Shown: piece after piece, positions 22,379 through 32,347 of the stretch
How the letters are laid out: each line of letters opens with the position of its first letter
How positions within the stretch are numbered: the stretch's first letter is position 1
Source of the DNA: Heloderma charlesbogerti
Taxonomy: Eukaryota; Chordata; Lepidosauria; Squamata; Helodermatidae
Length of the DNA stretch: 64,000 nucleotides
Assembly (NCBI GenBank): GCA_026122225.1
Contig: JANEZZ010000522.1
Span: 1,240,001-1,304,000, forward strand
Direction of reading: 5' to 3'
Program-made: the position numbers and the translations under genes
Notes under the pieces: model-generated
Databases searched by the model: none
Seen by the model: the letters and a program-made list of their open reading frames with translations, nothing else
Told to the model about the DNA's origin: nothing

Positions 22379-23268
22379 TAGGGGTGCACGAAAGTCACTT
22401 ACCTGGTCTCGCAGCTTGCTTGGCGGTGTGGGGGAGGCTCTTCGCTGCTCCCCCCGAAGTTCAGGCCGGGGGGGGAGGCTTCCCTCCTCACCCGGCCGAA
22501 ATTCAGGCCGGGGGGGAGGCTTCCTGCCTCACCCAGCCGAAATTCAGGCCGGGGAGGAGGCGCCTCGCCTCGCCCAGCCGCGAAATAAAAAGTTAAAAAA
22601 AACAAAATGCCCCCGTGATAGGCTATGTGATGATTTACGTAGCCTATCACAGCTAGATCTGCAAAGTCAGCCATGATAGGCTACGTTAATCGTCACATAG
22701 CCTATCACGGGTGACTTTAAGAAAAAAAAAAGTGCGTACGCAAATGGCGGCCCCCATAGGGAGCCGCCATTCGCGCATTGCCCTTATTTTTGCCGTAGTC
22801 TACGTAAAGATTTACGTAGACTACAGCGACCAAATAAGGAACGTGAATGGCGGCTCCCTATGGGGGACACCATTAGCCGTACGCGCTTTTTTTTTTTTTT
22901 AAGTCACCCGTGATAGGCTACGTGATGATTTATGTAGCCTATCATGGCTGACTTTGCAAATCTAGCTGTGATAGGCTACGTTAATCGTCACGTAGCCTAT
23001 CAAGGGGTTTTTTGTTTGTTTGTTTTTACTTTTCTTGGAATGGCAGCGGCGGCAGCTGGTCGAAAGACCGGCTGCCGCCCCCGCCCCTGATGAAGACCTG
23101 CCGAACCACCGCCGGGACCCGCCGCCGGGAGGGACATTCGGGAAAGGTAAGTCCCATCCCGGGGGGGGCGGGGGGGCGGAGAATTTCTCCCCGGAACTAC
23201 TTTGGGGGGCTGAATACGTTGGCACTTGGCCCCCCGAAGTTTCGGGGAGAAATTCTCCCCCATCCCTA
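22379..23268 (+). mobile_element. HP-family element B, nested in C (890 bp)
   Basis: Perfect 8-bp TSD GATAGGCT (22371-22378 and 23269-23276). The left end TAGGGGTGCACGAAAGTC and right end TTCTCCCCCATCCCTA carry a few changes. The insertion falls in a TAGGCTACGTAAA hairpin of C. The left arm has three tandem GAAATTCAGGCCGGGGGGGAG units. The right domain has GGAAAGGTAAGTCCCATCCC. This is the innermost and therefore youngest of the three insertions. Confidence 0.93.
22606..23010. repeat. Hierarchical palindrome core of element B
   Basis: The axis is at 22809/22810 within GTAGTCTACGTAAAGATTTA. Arms of about 200 bp contain, from the outside in, two GATAGGCTACGT hairpins with a GACTTTGCAAATCTAG-type linker, then a CGTACGCAAATGGCGG hairpin, then an AGTCTACGTAAA hairpin on the axis. 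Confidence 0.92.
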
Positions 23269-23594
23269 GATAGGCTACGTAAACATTTATGTAGCCTAAC
23301 GCGGTATTTTTTTAAAAATCTAGCCATGATAGGCTACGTAAATCTTTATGTAGCCTATCACGTTTTGTTGTTGTTGTTGTTTTTTACTGGAAATGGTGGC
23401 GGCGGCAGCCAGTCGGAAGACCAGCCGCCGCCGCCACACTGCCTCCGCACCGCCGCCGCCAGGAGGATTCACCCAAGGTAAGTCCCATCCCGCGGGGGGT
23501 GGGGGGCAGACCGTTTCGTCACCAATTTCAGGTGGCTGAATGCGCTGGCATTTGGCCTTCCCCAGATTTGTGGAGAAATTCTCTGACATCCCTA

Positions 23595-23880
23595 ACTATG
23601 ATGGTGAAAATCAAAGGGAACGCAAATAGCGTAGCGGGCGCTATTTGCGTCCCTTTTTCATTCACCCTTTTAGCCTACGTAAATCTTTATGTAGGCTAAA
23701 ACGGCGAATCAAAAGGGGACGCAAATAGCGCCCGCTACGCTATTTGTGTTCCCCTTGATTTTCGCCGTCATAGTCTATGTAAATATTTATGTAGATTAAG
23801 ACGGCAAAAAGAAGGAACACAAATGGCGGCGGCCATAGCCGCTGCCATTTGCGTACGCGTTTTTTTTTTAAACCCACCCC
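23595..23880. repeat. Right half of hierarchical palindrome core of element A
   Basis: The axis is near 23688 (CCTACGTAAATCTTTATGTAGG). GCAAATAGCGTAGCGGGCGC hairpins lie on both sides, followed by an AGTCTATGTAAA hairpin and a CAAATGGCGGCGGCC hairpin. The mirror partner on the left is split off at 21707-21798 by the insertion of element C. Confidence 0.88.
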
Positions 23881-24364
23881 CAACCATAATATGCTACGTA
23901 AAGATTTACGTAGCCTATCACGTCTTTTTTTTCTTTTTTTTTAAACCTAGCCATGATAGGCTACGTAAATCTTTACGTAGCCTATCACGTCTCCCCCCCC
24001 CACAAGCCTGGAAATGGCGGCGGCGGCAGCAGCCGGTAGGAAGACCGCCTGCTGCCCCCGCCGGAGCCACCGCCACCCGGAAGATCCACCCCAGGTAAGT
24101 CTTGTCCTGGGGGGGATCCGCGGGGGGGCGGGGGGTGGCAGGCCGTTCCACCACAGATTTCGGGGGGCCGAATGCACTGGCATTCAGTCTCACCGAGATC
24201 CATGGCAGAATTCTCTGACATCCCTAGTTCGCACTGAAATGCAAACTGAACAAATTTCTCACCCATCCCTACTCTTCAAGTGGCGGGTTAGCTGGCATGA
24301 CAGAGTGCCCCTGGGAATGACAGCAAGTCATAACACAGGGTTGTTACCAGTGACATTCCTTTAC

Positions 24365-24690
24365 CAGGAACAGGGCCAGCATCAAGGGGAGGCAGGTCGG
24401 ACACCTGCCGAGGGCCCACATCAGACAACAGCCTGGAGTTGCTCCTCTTCTTCACCGTTGTAACCTGCTGGTTCACCTGCCTTTCACTCTGGCCCAGACA
24501 AGGGTGGTAGTGAGATGAAGAAGTCGATGCCACGGCCTACTTGCTCACTGGCTCTCTGCCTGCCAAGCAAGTGGTAGTGATGATGAGAAAGGGGATGAGG
24601 AGCAACAGAGCTGTGACAATGGCAGGGAGTGGCACAGAGACTCATTGAGGGTGTCTTGCCCCAGTGCCCTCCGAAACCTGGAGCTAGCGC
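24365..24690 (+). repeat. Unclassified dispersed repeat, copy 2
   Basis: It is homologous by eye to 13535-13900: GGCAGGTCGGACACCTGCC, GTTGTAACCTGCTGGTTCACC, CTTGCTCACTGGCTCTC and ending AAACCTGGAGCTAGCGC. No coding capacity. Confidence 0.7.
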
Positions 24691-25136
24691 TGACCATGAA
24701 CACTGCTGGATGACTGCAGCCAGCTAAGCCATTGATTTAATGAGAAGAAGAAACGCTTATTTTTAAGACACACACAGCCCCTGACCACTTCCTTAAAAAA
24801 ACCCACAGTGAAAGTTATATGACACCCTCGCCTGAAGATTAATCCATCGTCAGGGATAGTTCTCCACCACTGAATATGATGACAAAAGTTGGAAGCAGCA
24901 CTAATAATCTAGAGGTAAAGAGCTAGAGCAAATGAATCCTCTTTTAATGTTCTGCATATTTATCCAAATGATACATTCTTTGTTTCATTTAACTTGTGAA
25001 ACTAAAATATTCCATGAGGGGTTTTTTGTTTGTTTGTTTGCAAATACAGATTTGCCATCTCCAGTTGTACCAAGAATCAGAAAAGGTGCAAGAAGAATTT
25101 CACTTATGTATGAAGGTTGAAAAATTAGGGATGACT
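24691..25136. other. Unclassified DNA
   Basis: There is nothing here I can support as a gene or named repeat, apart from a short GTTT run near 25025. Confidence 0.4.
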
Positions 25137-25147
25137 TTGTATTTGGA

Positions 25148-25434
25148 ACAGAGCCTCGTGTGGCGCAGAGTGGTAGGCGGCAGTATTGCAACCGAAACTC
25201 TCCCCATGACCCGAGTTCAATCCCAGTGGAAGCCGCGTCTCGGGTAGCCGGCTCAGGTCGACTCAGCCCTCCAACCTTCTGAGGTCGGTAAAATGAGTAC
25301 CCAGCTTGCTGGGGGAAAGGTAGTCATGACTGGGGAAGTCAATGGCAAACCACCCCGCTACAGTCTGCCATGAAAACGCCAGAGCAAGCGGCGTCCCTCT
25401 AGAGGTCAGCACAGGAGGAGCCTTTCCTTTTTCC
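25148..25434 (+). mobile_element. Sauria-type SINE with 11-bp TSD
   Basis: The flanks TTGTATTTGGA (25137-25147 and 25435-25445) are identical. The 5' tRNA-related part has box-A-like TGGCGCAGAGTGGTAGGCGG and box-B-like GAGTTCAATCCC. The middle has GGTAGCCGGCTCAGGTCGAC and AAAATGAGTACCCAGCTTGC. The 3' end (GAGGTCAGCACAGGAGGAGCCTTTCC) is of the type described as BovB-like for this SINE, whose retrotransposition is thought to rely on BovB machinery. Confidence 0.93.
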
Positions 25435-25445
25435 TTGTATTTGGA

Positions 25446-27089
25446 GTCAAGCCACTTATTTCAGTCAAAACTGACATCAGTACTAAAAACCAGAATCTCG
25501 CTGTGAATACTTGTTGTAACTTTCATACATGGAACATTCCATGCATTGTGCTGAGACAGGGGACATTTTGGTGGGTGTCACAGTTTTCCGAGGAACTTCT
25601 TTTCAGAGCCTGATGATGACTGAAGCCTTTGTATCTCAGTCTTGGCACAGGTAAAGGCTTAAAGCTAAGTATTATTAAGCAATTGCTTGGTTGAAATTGC
25701 ACCATCAGTATGCATGGTGCTTTACAGGCTACAAAAGGACAGGTTCCTGCCCCAAAGAGCTTATAATCTAACATTTGACACAAGAGAAATAAGAGAGGAA
25801 GGGGAGGGAAGGAAGGGGTAAACAGGGAGGCAATGGGCAACTGGCACCATTTTGACATTACCTTGATAATGAGGATGTTGCTGACCACAGCATAGAACAA
25901 TATTTTGACTTCTTGATTTCTTCATGTATTCTGCTTAAGATTGTTGTTACAGAAAGCTTCTTTTCATACCACATCATTGGATGATTCATCCATCTAGGCC
26001 ACTATTGTCTGCTCTCACTAGCAGTAGCTCTCTGGGGCTTTTCCTGTCACTGATCCATTTAACAGGGATGCTAGAGAAGAGATTGAACCTGGGTCCTTAT
26101 GCATGCAATTCATATGTTGTGCCACTGCCCACTGAGCTGCAGTCCCTCTCCCTGTTCTTGTGTCTCCGTTTCCAGACTCGTAAGAAATTTGATCACGAGG
26201 TCATTAACTCTGACTGTTCTAGGTCAGGATAGCCAAAATTGCTTCCAGATAGTTGTTGGATCATTATTTGGCTTTGGGTATATCCCTAGTCTGGCACCAT
26301 TTTCCACTTTAAGAATAAAAAGCTCTAATTAAAGCCAGATAAGGGGACCCACAGGAGATCTGATAACCTTAAATCAAACTATAGCTTTTGTCTGCTTGTT
26401 GGGAAGAACCATGTACCTGCCCTCTCCATTATTTCTCTTGATGGCCTAACATGCAAGGGATATTGTAATCAGCGCTGATAATCACTGCCGTGTAATGCAC
26501 AAAGAAAGACAAATGTGAGCAAAGATGCTGGAAGTGGGTAGAATGGTTCATCACATCTTCTTGAGCTCAGTGGGAGTTCTTTAACAGGCAGTAAATCAGT
26601 TCAGCCCTGTGCTGTGGAATGTGCCTGCTTGAGGAGGCATAGGCTATTATTGTTAGGTATATGCAATTGATAGGCAAGAAGGGTATTTACAACATGCCGC
26701 ATAACAGCAGCACCAGCGATGGCCAGTAAATCTTTAGATCCAAGTGTCCAAATGCAGTCAACACCTCTGTAGATTTACAGACCTCCTTAGCTTTGGAGAT
26801 TTCGCTTTCTTTTCATGCCACGGGAAAAGTCCTAGAGATGGATTTCAGTTAAGATTCCAATAAATTTTGTTATGCCTTTCTAGTACTATGTAACATATGG
26901 TGAGACCAAATACGCTGTAAATGCGTTCACATTCATTTTGTAGCAGATTTTGCAACGAAAAGACAATCAAGTCCTAAAGATCAACTGATGTTATGGTGGC
27001 ATGAGCCTTTGTAGGCAAAAGCCAACTGCTATTGATGACCCACAAGCAGCCCAGTCTGATGCAGGTTTACTCAGAACAAAATAAGGACA
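25446..27089. other. Unclassified DNA with an old L2/MIR-like patch
   Basis: 25700-25770 (ATGGTGCTTTACAGGCTAC, CAGGTTCCTGCCCCAAAGAG, CTTATAATCTAA) resembles an old L2/MIR-type fragment also seen near 34745-34825. No gene is supported. Confidence 0.4.
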
Positions 27090-27270
27090 TAAAAGGAACT
27101 GGGCTGGATTAGACTGAAGGCCTATGTAGTCTAGCATTCTGTTCCCACAGTGGGCAACCAGATGCCTGCAGGAAGCCCACAAGCAGGATATGAGCACAAT
27201 AGCACCCTCTCTGTCATGGTCCCCAGCAACAGGGATTGAGAAGCATACTGGTTCTGATTTAAGTTCCATG
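27090..27270 (-). mobile_element. CR1 LINE 3'-end fragment
   Basis: CTGGGCTGGATTAGACTGAAGG, then AGGAAGCCCACAAGCAGGATATGAG and CCCCAGCAACAGGGATTGAGAAGCATACTG, is the inverse of the CR1 3' region. It matches the block at 44330-44465 of the large CR1 copy. Confidence 0.8.
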
Positions 27271-28124
27271 GATCATATTTCCCAGTAAGTATAAATATGA
27301 CTGCAGCCCTATTACAACTCACTTCATCTGCAGCTATGGATGCAAGCAAAATGGCTGCTAGAAAAAGTGCTAGAGAAGTGGCTGCACCACCATCATTAGG
27401 CTGCCAGGAGGTAATCCTATCCCACGGCCAGTGTCCTTTCCTACAGACCCACACGAACCTATCAGGGAACACGGGAGCTATTGGCACTTAGGGATGGGGT
27501 GATGATCCAAAGCAAGGGCTCAAATTCTTGTACGCAATGTATCATCCTCAAATGGCTTTGTGAATGGCCACTGTTAATAAGGGAATTATCACTTCTGTAC
27601 TTTCTGCATCACAATACCCTCTGACCTATTTACAACCCCCCACTCCACTTCCGACCCAACCATATGTACACACAAACCTGTAAGTTATACTTCATGCAGG
27701 ATAACACTCCATGCATCTGATGAAGTTGGCTGTAGTCCATGACAGTTTATACTGTAATAGATTGGTTCGTATTCAAGGTGCCACAAGACTCTTTGTTATC
27801 TTCCCCAAGGTAAGGGGGAGTTGCCTTTGGGGAAATGGAAAGAGAAGAGGAACAGGCAATGGGCACTTGAGGGGGCTTTTTCAAGTCTTTGCTTGGAACA
27901 CTTAAAAACCTCAACCGGTCTCAGAACAAACGGAAGGGCCATCCGCCTCCCCTCTATAAAGTAGGCTGCCTTTGAGGACAATCATTGATGCAGATTATAG
28001 CAATTACTCCTAATGGAGTGGGAAACCAAAAAAACAGGACTCAATGGCCTGCATTAACTATACCTATACGGGCTATTGACTGTATTAACTATAGCTTAAT
28101 TGACTATAGCACAGAGAATAACTT
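27271..28124. other. Unclassified DNA
   Basis: No supported gene or repeat was recognised. Confidence 0.4.
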
Positions 28125-28275
28125 GAAGACACATGGTAGTTCTGCTACTGAAGCGAAGCAGGTCTGATTTTGTAAGCTTTCTGCATGGGGCATGGCCTGG
28201 AGTGGAAACCATATGCAAGCTGCTCTTGGCTCTTTGGAGGAAGAATGGGATATAATCAAGGGAGGGTGGTGGAGC
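28125..28275 (+). repeat. Possible 5S-derived SINE remnant
   Basis: GAAGCGAAGCAGGTCTGATTTTG, GGCATGGCCTGGAGTGGAAACC and GGAGGAAGAATGGGATATAATC match in order the parts of the copy at 31160-31312, including its L2-like tail. It is heavily diverged. Confidence 0.4.
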
Positions 28276-30084
28276 CTCCCTTGATTACTGTCTAAAGGAG
28301 CTACCCAAAGTGCTGAACCCTACTCCCCACAAGGGTCCAGCACCTAGGATAGCCTCTTTAGACTTCTGGCTGGTTGTTCCTAAACCCAGAATGGAATCTC
28401 CACCCTGCCAAAATTGGAGCCACCGGCCTCCCCTTGATGTAATTATTTATTTGGAGCATTTATTACCCCGCTTTTCAGCTGTAAAATGCTCCCAGAGAGA
28501 CTTACAAAGTGCAATAATAGGCCCCTGTCCTAACGCAGGCTTAACATCTAAATCAACAACAACACAAAAAGAAAAGGGACTGGGAGGGAGGAGAAGAAAC
28601 AAACTCAGGCACAAGTTATCTTAGTTCTTATAATGGCCACCTGGAATAGAAACAGTTCAAGGAAAGGGGGAGCCAAAAGCTCCTAAGCCTATGGAATGGC
28701 CCTGCTCTCTGTATTCACCTCTGGGTCAGCCTGACGGAACGGCTGCTGCCAGGTGACAGTTGGTAGAGGGAGGAGCCTGATGGAGCTGCCTCCTTAGCAG
28801 AGCTGATTGTGGCCTTGCATCCCTGCTCTCCCCCTCACTGCAGCCTGATGGAATGGCTGCTGCCAGGTTTGATGTAAGGTGCTGTTTTTAAGTCTAAATT
28901 GCTTGTGGGAGTTAATTTCCTGCCCACATTATCAATCTTAAACTTGTTTATTGGCATGCAAAGAAATATAAAGTTACCGCCAGGTAATATGCTCAGAATT
29001 GCTGACTACAATTGCCTGAGGCAGGACCAGCTCTACTATTAGACAGACTGAGGCAGTTGCTGAGAGGAGTGGAGGGGGCAATAGCAGCAGCCCCCTGGTT
29101 GTTCCCCTCTATGGGAGGACAGAGCTGTGTGTTCCAGGCAAGCTGCCCAGCATCCCTAATCTAGCCTGCTGCCCTTGCATGAGGTGGAGGATGCTGTCCT
29201 ATCACCAGTGTTGAAGGAAGATTCATCTGCCAGTCCAGTTTCTGTCCATGGAATGGGAAGGGAGCCATCTCTCCTTTGCCACAGGCAGCAAAATGTCTTG
29301 GGCTGGCCCTGGCCTGAGCAAATAAATTTGAATATATCGGTCTTCAGGCCCAAATCCTTGAAGAGTTCTTGGTGTTAATCTCCTGATTCAGGTACCCTGA
29401 AGATGTACCAAGGCAGAATATCAATATGTATCCGAGCTGACTTTTAGCTGCTGCCATAAAACTAGTGGCAGACAGTTATAGCACATAGTTATCCCACATT
29501 TGCACATAGCCACTGTTTTAATGCCTTGATGTTAGTTATCCTACCCCAAGGCCTTGACATGGTGAAGGTCTAAAAGTATATATTAACCAATTATGGGTTG
29601 TATATCTATTATTATTATTATTATTATTAGCCAACAAATGATACAAGCAACTAACACAGCTAGGTTTTCCACACCAGTAAACAGGCTTGCGAGAGAAATG
29701 GAAATATATTTACAATAAACTGCCAAGAACAGTAGACTTCAGGGGATAAAAAAAAATATCCAGTGGAAAATATGCATGTGCATAAGTAAAACATTAACCA
29801 GGGTGGAGTGCTACTCTGGTAACATGTGCATCCTTCACAGGCTACACTACTTTCCATTCCACTGTCAAAGAGCCAGTCCTTTCTACGTTAGAAGGCTTTC
29901 CCTCTGCCTCCTTCGTCCTGGTGATCATTACAGAAAAGGCTTGGTCCTCTTCTGATTATAAACTCATTCCATCTGCAAAGAACAGTTGTGCCCAGTCTGC
30001 ATCTTGGCAAATGCCTATATTATCCTCCCCATCATGCAGTAACTTGCGCTGGGAGTGAATCACACAATGCCATTTAGAAGTGTT
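28276..30084. other. Unclassified DNA with dispersed-repeat blocks
   Basis: 28310-28440 is homologous to 12640-12790 (CTTTAGACTTCTGGCTGGTTG). 28440-28560 is an L2-type tail region (TTATTTATTTGGAGCATTTATTACCCCGC). 29170-29320 matches 8190-8290. 29609-29631 is a short (ATT)n. No gene is supported. Confidence 0.5.
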
Positions 30085-30190
30085 GTGAGGATAAAATGGA
30101 GGAGGATTATGTAAGCCAGCTTGAGTTCCTTAAGGAGGAAAAAAAGGCAGGATATACATGTATTACATACATACATACATACATACATGC
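30085..30190 (+). mobile_element. CORE-SINE/L2-type 3' end with (ATAC)n tail
   Basis: TTGTGAGGATAAAATGGAGGAGG, then TTATGTAAGCCAGCTTGAGTTCC and GGCAGGATATACATGTATTA, fits the 3' part of a MIR/CORE-SINE or L2. It ends in a short (ACAT)n run. Confidence 0.6.
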
Positions 30191-30539
30191 TAATTGCTGT
30201 ACCATCCCAACTTTAATACATGGGCGATTTCACCCTAGAAAGAAGCAAAGAAGGGAGGCAATGGGTGTAAATGTAGCAGTAAGTAAATACTACTCCGGAA
30301 TCCTAATTTTACCCAGAGGCTCTACCTATATAACAGGTTTTTGAACCATAATAAAATGAATATCACAAGTGGTGATATTACCACTTAAGAGTGTTAACTT
30401 CTGTTGGGAGTGTATTAGTATAGTAGGTATGAACAGTAATTATAATTACTGTGGTGCATGAAACAGTGCTAACGGATGAGAATAACATACTAGTGATTCC
30501 TTCATATGTCATCTACTGTTTCCTCCCCTACCAGGCCAA
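30191..30539. other. Unclassified DNA
   Basis: Nothing recognised. Confidence 0.4.
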
Positions 30540-30617
30540 CCTCTACATGCCTACTCAGAAGTAAGTCCCACTGAGTTCAACGGGGCTTACTTGTCCCACT
30601 TAAAGGATTGCAGCAGC
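30540..30617. repeat. MITE-like short repeat
   Basis: CATGCCTACTCAGAAGTAAGTCCCACTGAGTTCAACGGGGCTTACTT is the same short palindromic repeat as at 14790-14876 and 15757-15833. Confidence 0.6.
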
Positions 30618-30740
30618 CCTAATGGAACATTTCTATAATATGTACCTCTAGTTATTATGAGTACTATGGCAGCACCAGTAGAACGTATGGGAAGCCAGTC
30701 AAGATTAGACATTAATTAGGGAGCAATAGCTTTCATTAAT
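30618..30740 (+). repeat. Unclassified repeat, also at 31907-32055
   Basis: CCCTAATGGAACATTTCTATAA, then GTACCTCTAGTTATTATGAGT and AGACATTAATTAGGGAGCAATA, recurs 1.3 kb downstream with similar spacing. In the second copy a short internal segment is duplicated. Confidence 0.65.
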
Positions 30741-30990
30741 TTTTATGGAGGCATATGTGCAAACAATGTAGAAAAATGGCACTGATGCTTCATGGGCATG
30801 TATAGGGGATTTAGTTTATAGGTATCTAACACTCTTCAGTGCAGACTTCTACCACAACCTGGTGCTCTCCAGATGGGTTAGGCTGCAGCTACCATGCTTT
30901 CCAGCCAGCAATGGCCATACTGGCTGGGAATCATGGGAGTTATGGTCCAATACATCCGGAGGGCACCAGGTTGCTTAAGACGGCTTTAGA

Positions 30991-31107
30991 GTACAGTCCT
31001 ATGCATGTTTAGACAGAAAGAAAGTCCTACAACTCCCAGCATGACTAGCTGGGGAATGCTGGGAATTGTAGGACTCTTTTCTGTCTAAACATGCATTGGA
31101 TTGCACC
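30991..31107. mobile_element. Foldback MITE, second copy
   Basis: Same family as 6359-6488. GTACAGTCCTATGCATGTTTA at the left is mirrored by TAAACATGCATTGGATTGCAC at the right, with AAGTCCTACAACTCCCAGCATG arms inside. Confidence 0.85.
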
Positions 31108-31159
31108 CCTTAGTGTATTTAAGTCCTTGCAACAGGCCTCCTAGGCATGGTCTAAAGTC

Positions 31160-31312
31160 CCATCATGCAGAAATCTTGAAGCTAAGCAGGTCCAGATCTG
31201 GCCGATACTGGATGAGAGACTGCTGTCCTACGCACACTGCCAGGTGACTGCCTTGAGGTCCATCATGGAAGAAAGATGGGATTTAATTGGACTAAATAAA
31301 TAGAATCATGGT
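31160..31312 (+). mobile_element. 5S rRNA-derived SINE with L2-like tail
   Basis: TTGAAGCTAAGCAGGTCCAGATCTGG...GGATGAGAGACTGC is diverged 5S-rRNA-like sequence (canonical GGAAGCTAAGCAGGGTC...GGATGGGAGACCGC). It is followed by GATGGGATTTAATTGGACTAAATAAATAG, an L2-type tail. Confidence 0.65.
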
Positions 31313-31906
31313 CCTCTTTCACTAATGGGGAACTGAGGGCCAAAGAGATACTAACAGCCCAACTATAACAATATTTATTTGACATAAATCCTGTGGAGTT
31401 TAGTTCCAGGCAAGCATGCTTACAGTCATGGATTAAGGGTGCTTTTACACATCTGAAATTGTAGCAGCCAGAATTTAGTTCACTCAGGCTGCAGCCTAAC
31501 ACTGGGCTCACAGGACTGGTCAACACTAGTGAGTGGGTCCCACTTGAGTTCCTTGGGATGGATCAGGAGCACTGCTGAGCTTCCACCTGGAAGTCATTGA
31601 CATGGACATGCTGTTTGTAAGGCCCAACACCTCCACTTGGGAGCTGTACATGTGGCTGCCATGATTCACACAATTACAGTAAGCCTGTTTGGGAGGCACT
31701 GCAGAAGAAGGCCTGGCAGAATTGAGACCAAAGATGGGATGGACTGCTGAGGCAGATCACCAATGGAGGAACCTAAACAGAACGTAAGCATCAGGTTAAT
31801 ATAAACAAAGCATAGGAGAATCAGTCCAGACCAGAGCTGGTCACGGGCCAGAGTTGTTCATAGGCCAGGATCCAAGCCAAGGAGTCCATTTGCAGCTTCA
31901 TGCATT
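31313..31906. other. Unclassified DNA
   Basis: No supported gene or repeat was recognised. Confidence 0.4.
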
Positions 31907-32055
31907 AGCCCTAATGGAAAGTTTCTATAACCAGTACCTCTGCTTACTATGAGTGATATAGCAGCACCTGTAGATCTTACGCGAAGCTAAGCTACTAGAC
32001 ATTAGATCTTACTGGAAGTTGCTAAAGATTAGGCATTAATTAGGGAGTAATAACT
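31907..32055 (+). repeat. Unclassified repeat, second copy of 30618-30740
   Basis: See 30618-30740. This copy carries a short internal duplication (CTACTAGACATTAGATCTTAC...AAAGATTAGGCATTAATTAG). Confidence 0.6.
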
Positions 32056-32347
32056 CCATCAGTGGGCACAAGTGCACAGATCAGAAGGCATGCGGTTCAA
32101 ATCCTGGCTGAACTTGATAGGAACATCAGATGCTTTTGTAACACAATGGCATTTGGTGTTAAATGTAAAAGTCAGTCAGATTGGCTGGTTTACTGAGGAT
32201 GCAGAAATGGCTCCAGGCTTGCAGGGGCCCTTGGCCATCTGTAGACCCCCTTCTGTGCCTGTGCCCCCACCCCACTCCAGGGGGATTACTCAGCAGCAGC
32301 ACTCCTCCAATCAGCACCAGTTAGCTGTCATTTTAAATCTGTGTCTT

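Larger units (their letters stand above)
21799..23594 (+). mobile_element. HP-family element C, nested in A
   Basis: The left end TAGGGATGTATGAAAGTCACTTACC and the right end TTCTCTGACATCCCTA sit inside a hairpin of element A. The flanks ACTATAC and ACTATGAT suggest a slightly decayed TSD. Rejoining them restores A's palindrome (GTAGACTATGATGG mirrors CCGTCATAGTCTA at 23768). Its own length without the inner element is about 0.9 kb. Core palindrome at 22029-22378. Confidence 0.85.
21451..24226 (+). mobile_element. HP-family hAT-like element A, containing two nested copies
   Basis: It is flanked by perfect 8-bp duplications GTTCGCAC (21443-21450 and 24227-24234). It starts TAGGGATGTACGAAAGTGAC and ends TTCTCTGACATCCCTA. 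Removing the inserted copy at 21799-23594 leaves about 980 bp. That remainder has a G/C-rich left arm, a palindromic core (21707-21798 joined to 23595-23880) and a right domain with GGAAGACCG, CAGGTAAGT and GCCGAATGCACTGGCATTC. No transposase frame is present. It sits inside an older hAT-like repeat ending TTTCTCACCCATCCCTA at 24271. Confidence 0.92.

Noticed and set aside
21700..24000. CRISPR-like array of regularly spaced palindromes
   Set aside because: The repeats are palindromic modules of several kinds in mirrored order, the spacers are also mirrored, there are no cas genes, and the context is clearly vertebrate. Terminal inverted tips and 8-bp TSDs show mobile elements.
21378..24463. 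Many short open frames (Pro/Arg/Gly-rich or ending in AAAICV-type stretches)
   Set aside because: They are by-products of GC-rich palindromes: translating CAAATGGCGGC... and its complement gives AAAICV or WRRP strings in any frame. No domain and no family.
24014..24463. 149-codon open frame crossing the HP right end
   Set aside because: It starts inside the GC-rich right domain, crosses the TSD and leaves the element. No domain.
25148..25230. tRNA gene
   Set aside because: A box-A/box-B-like head is present, but no cloverleaf with a proper acceptor stem and anticodon is evident, and the rest is Sauria-type SINE with its own TSD. The same applies to 2885-3095, 21017-21202, 38832-39030 and 51672-51964.
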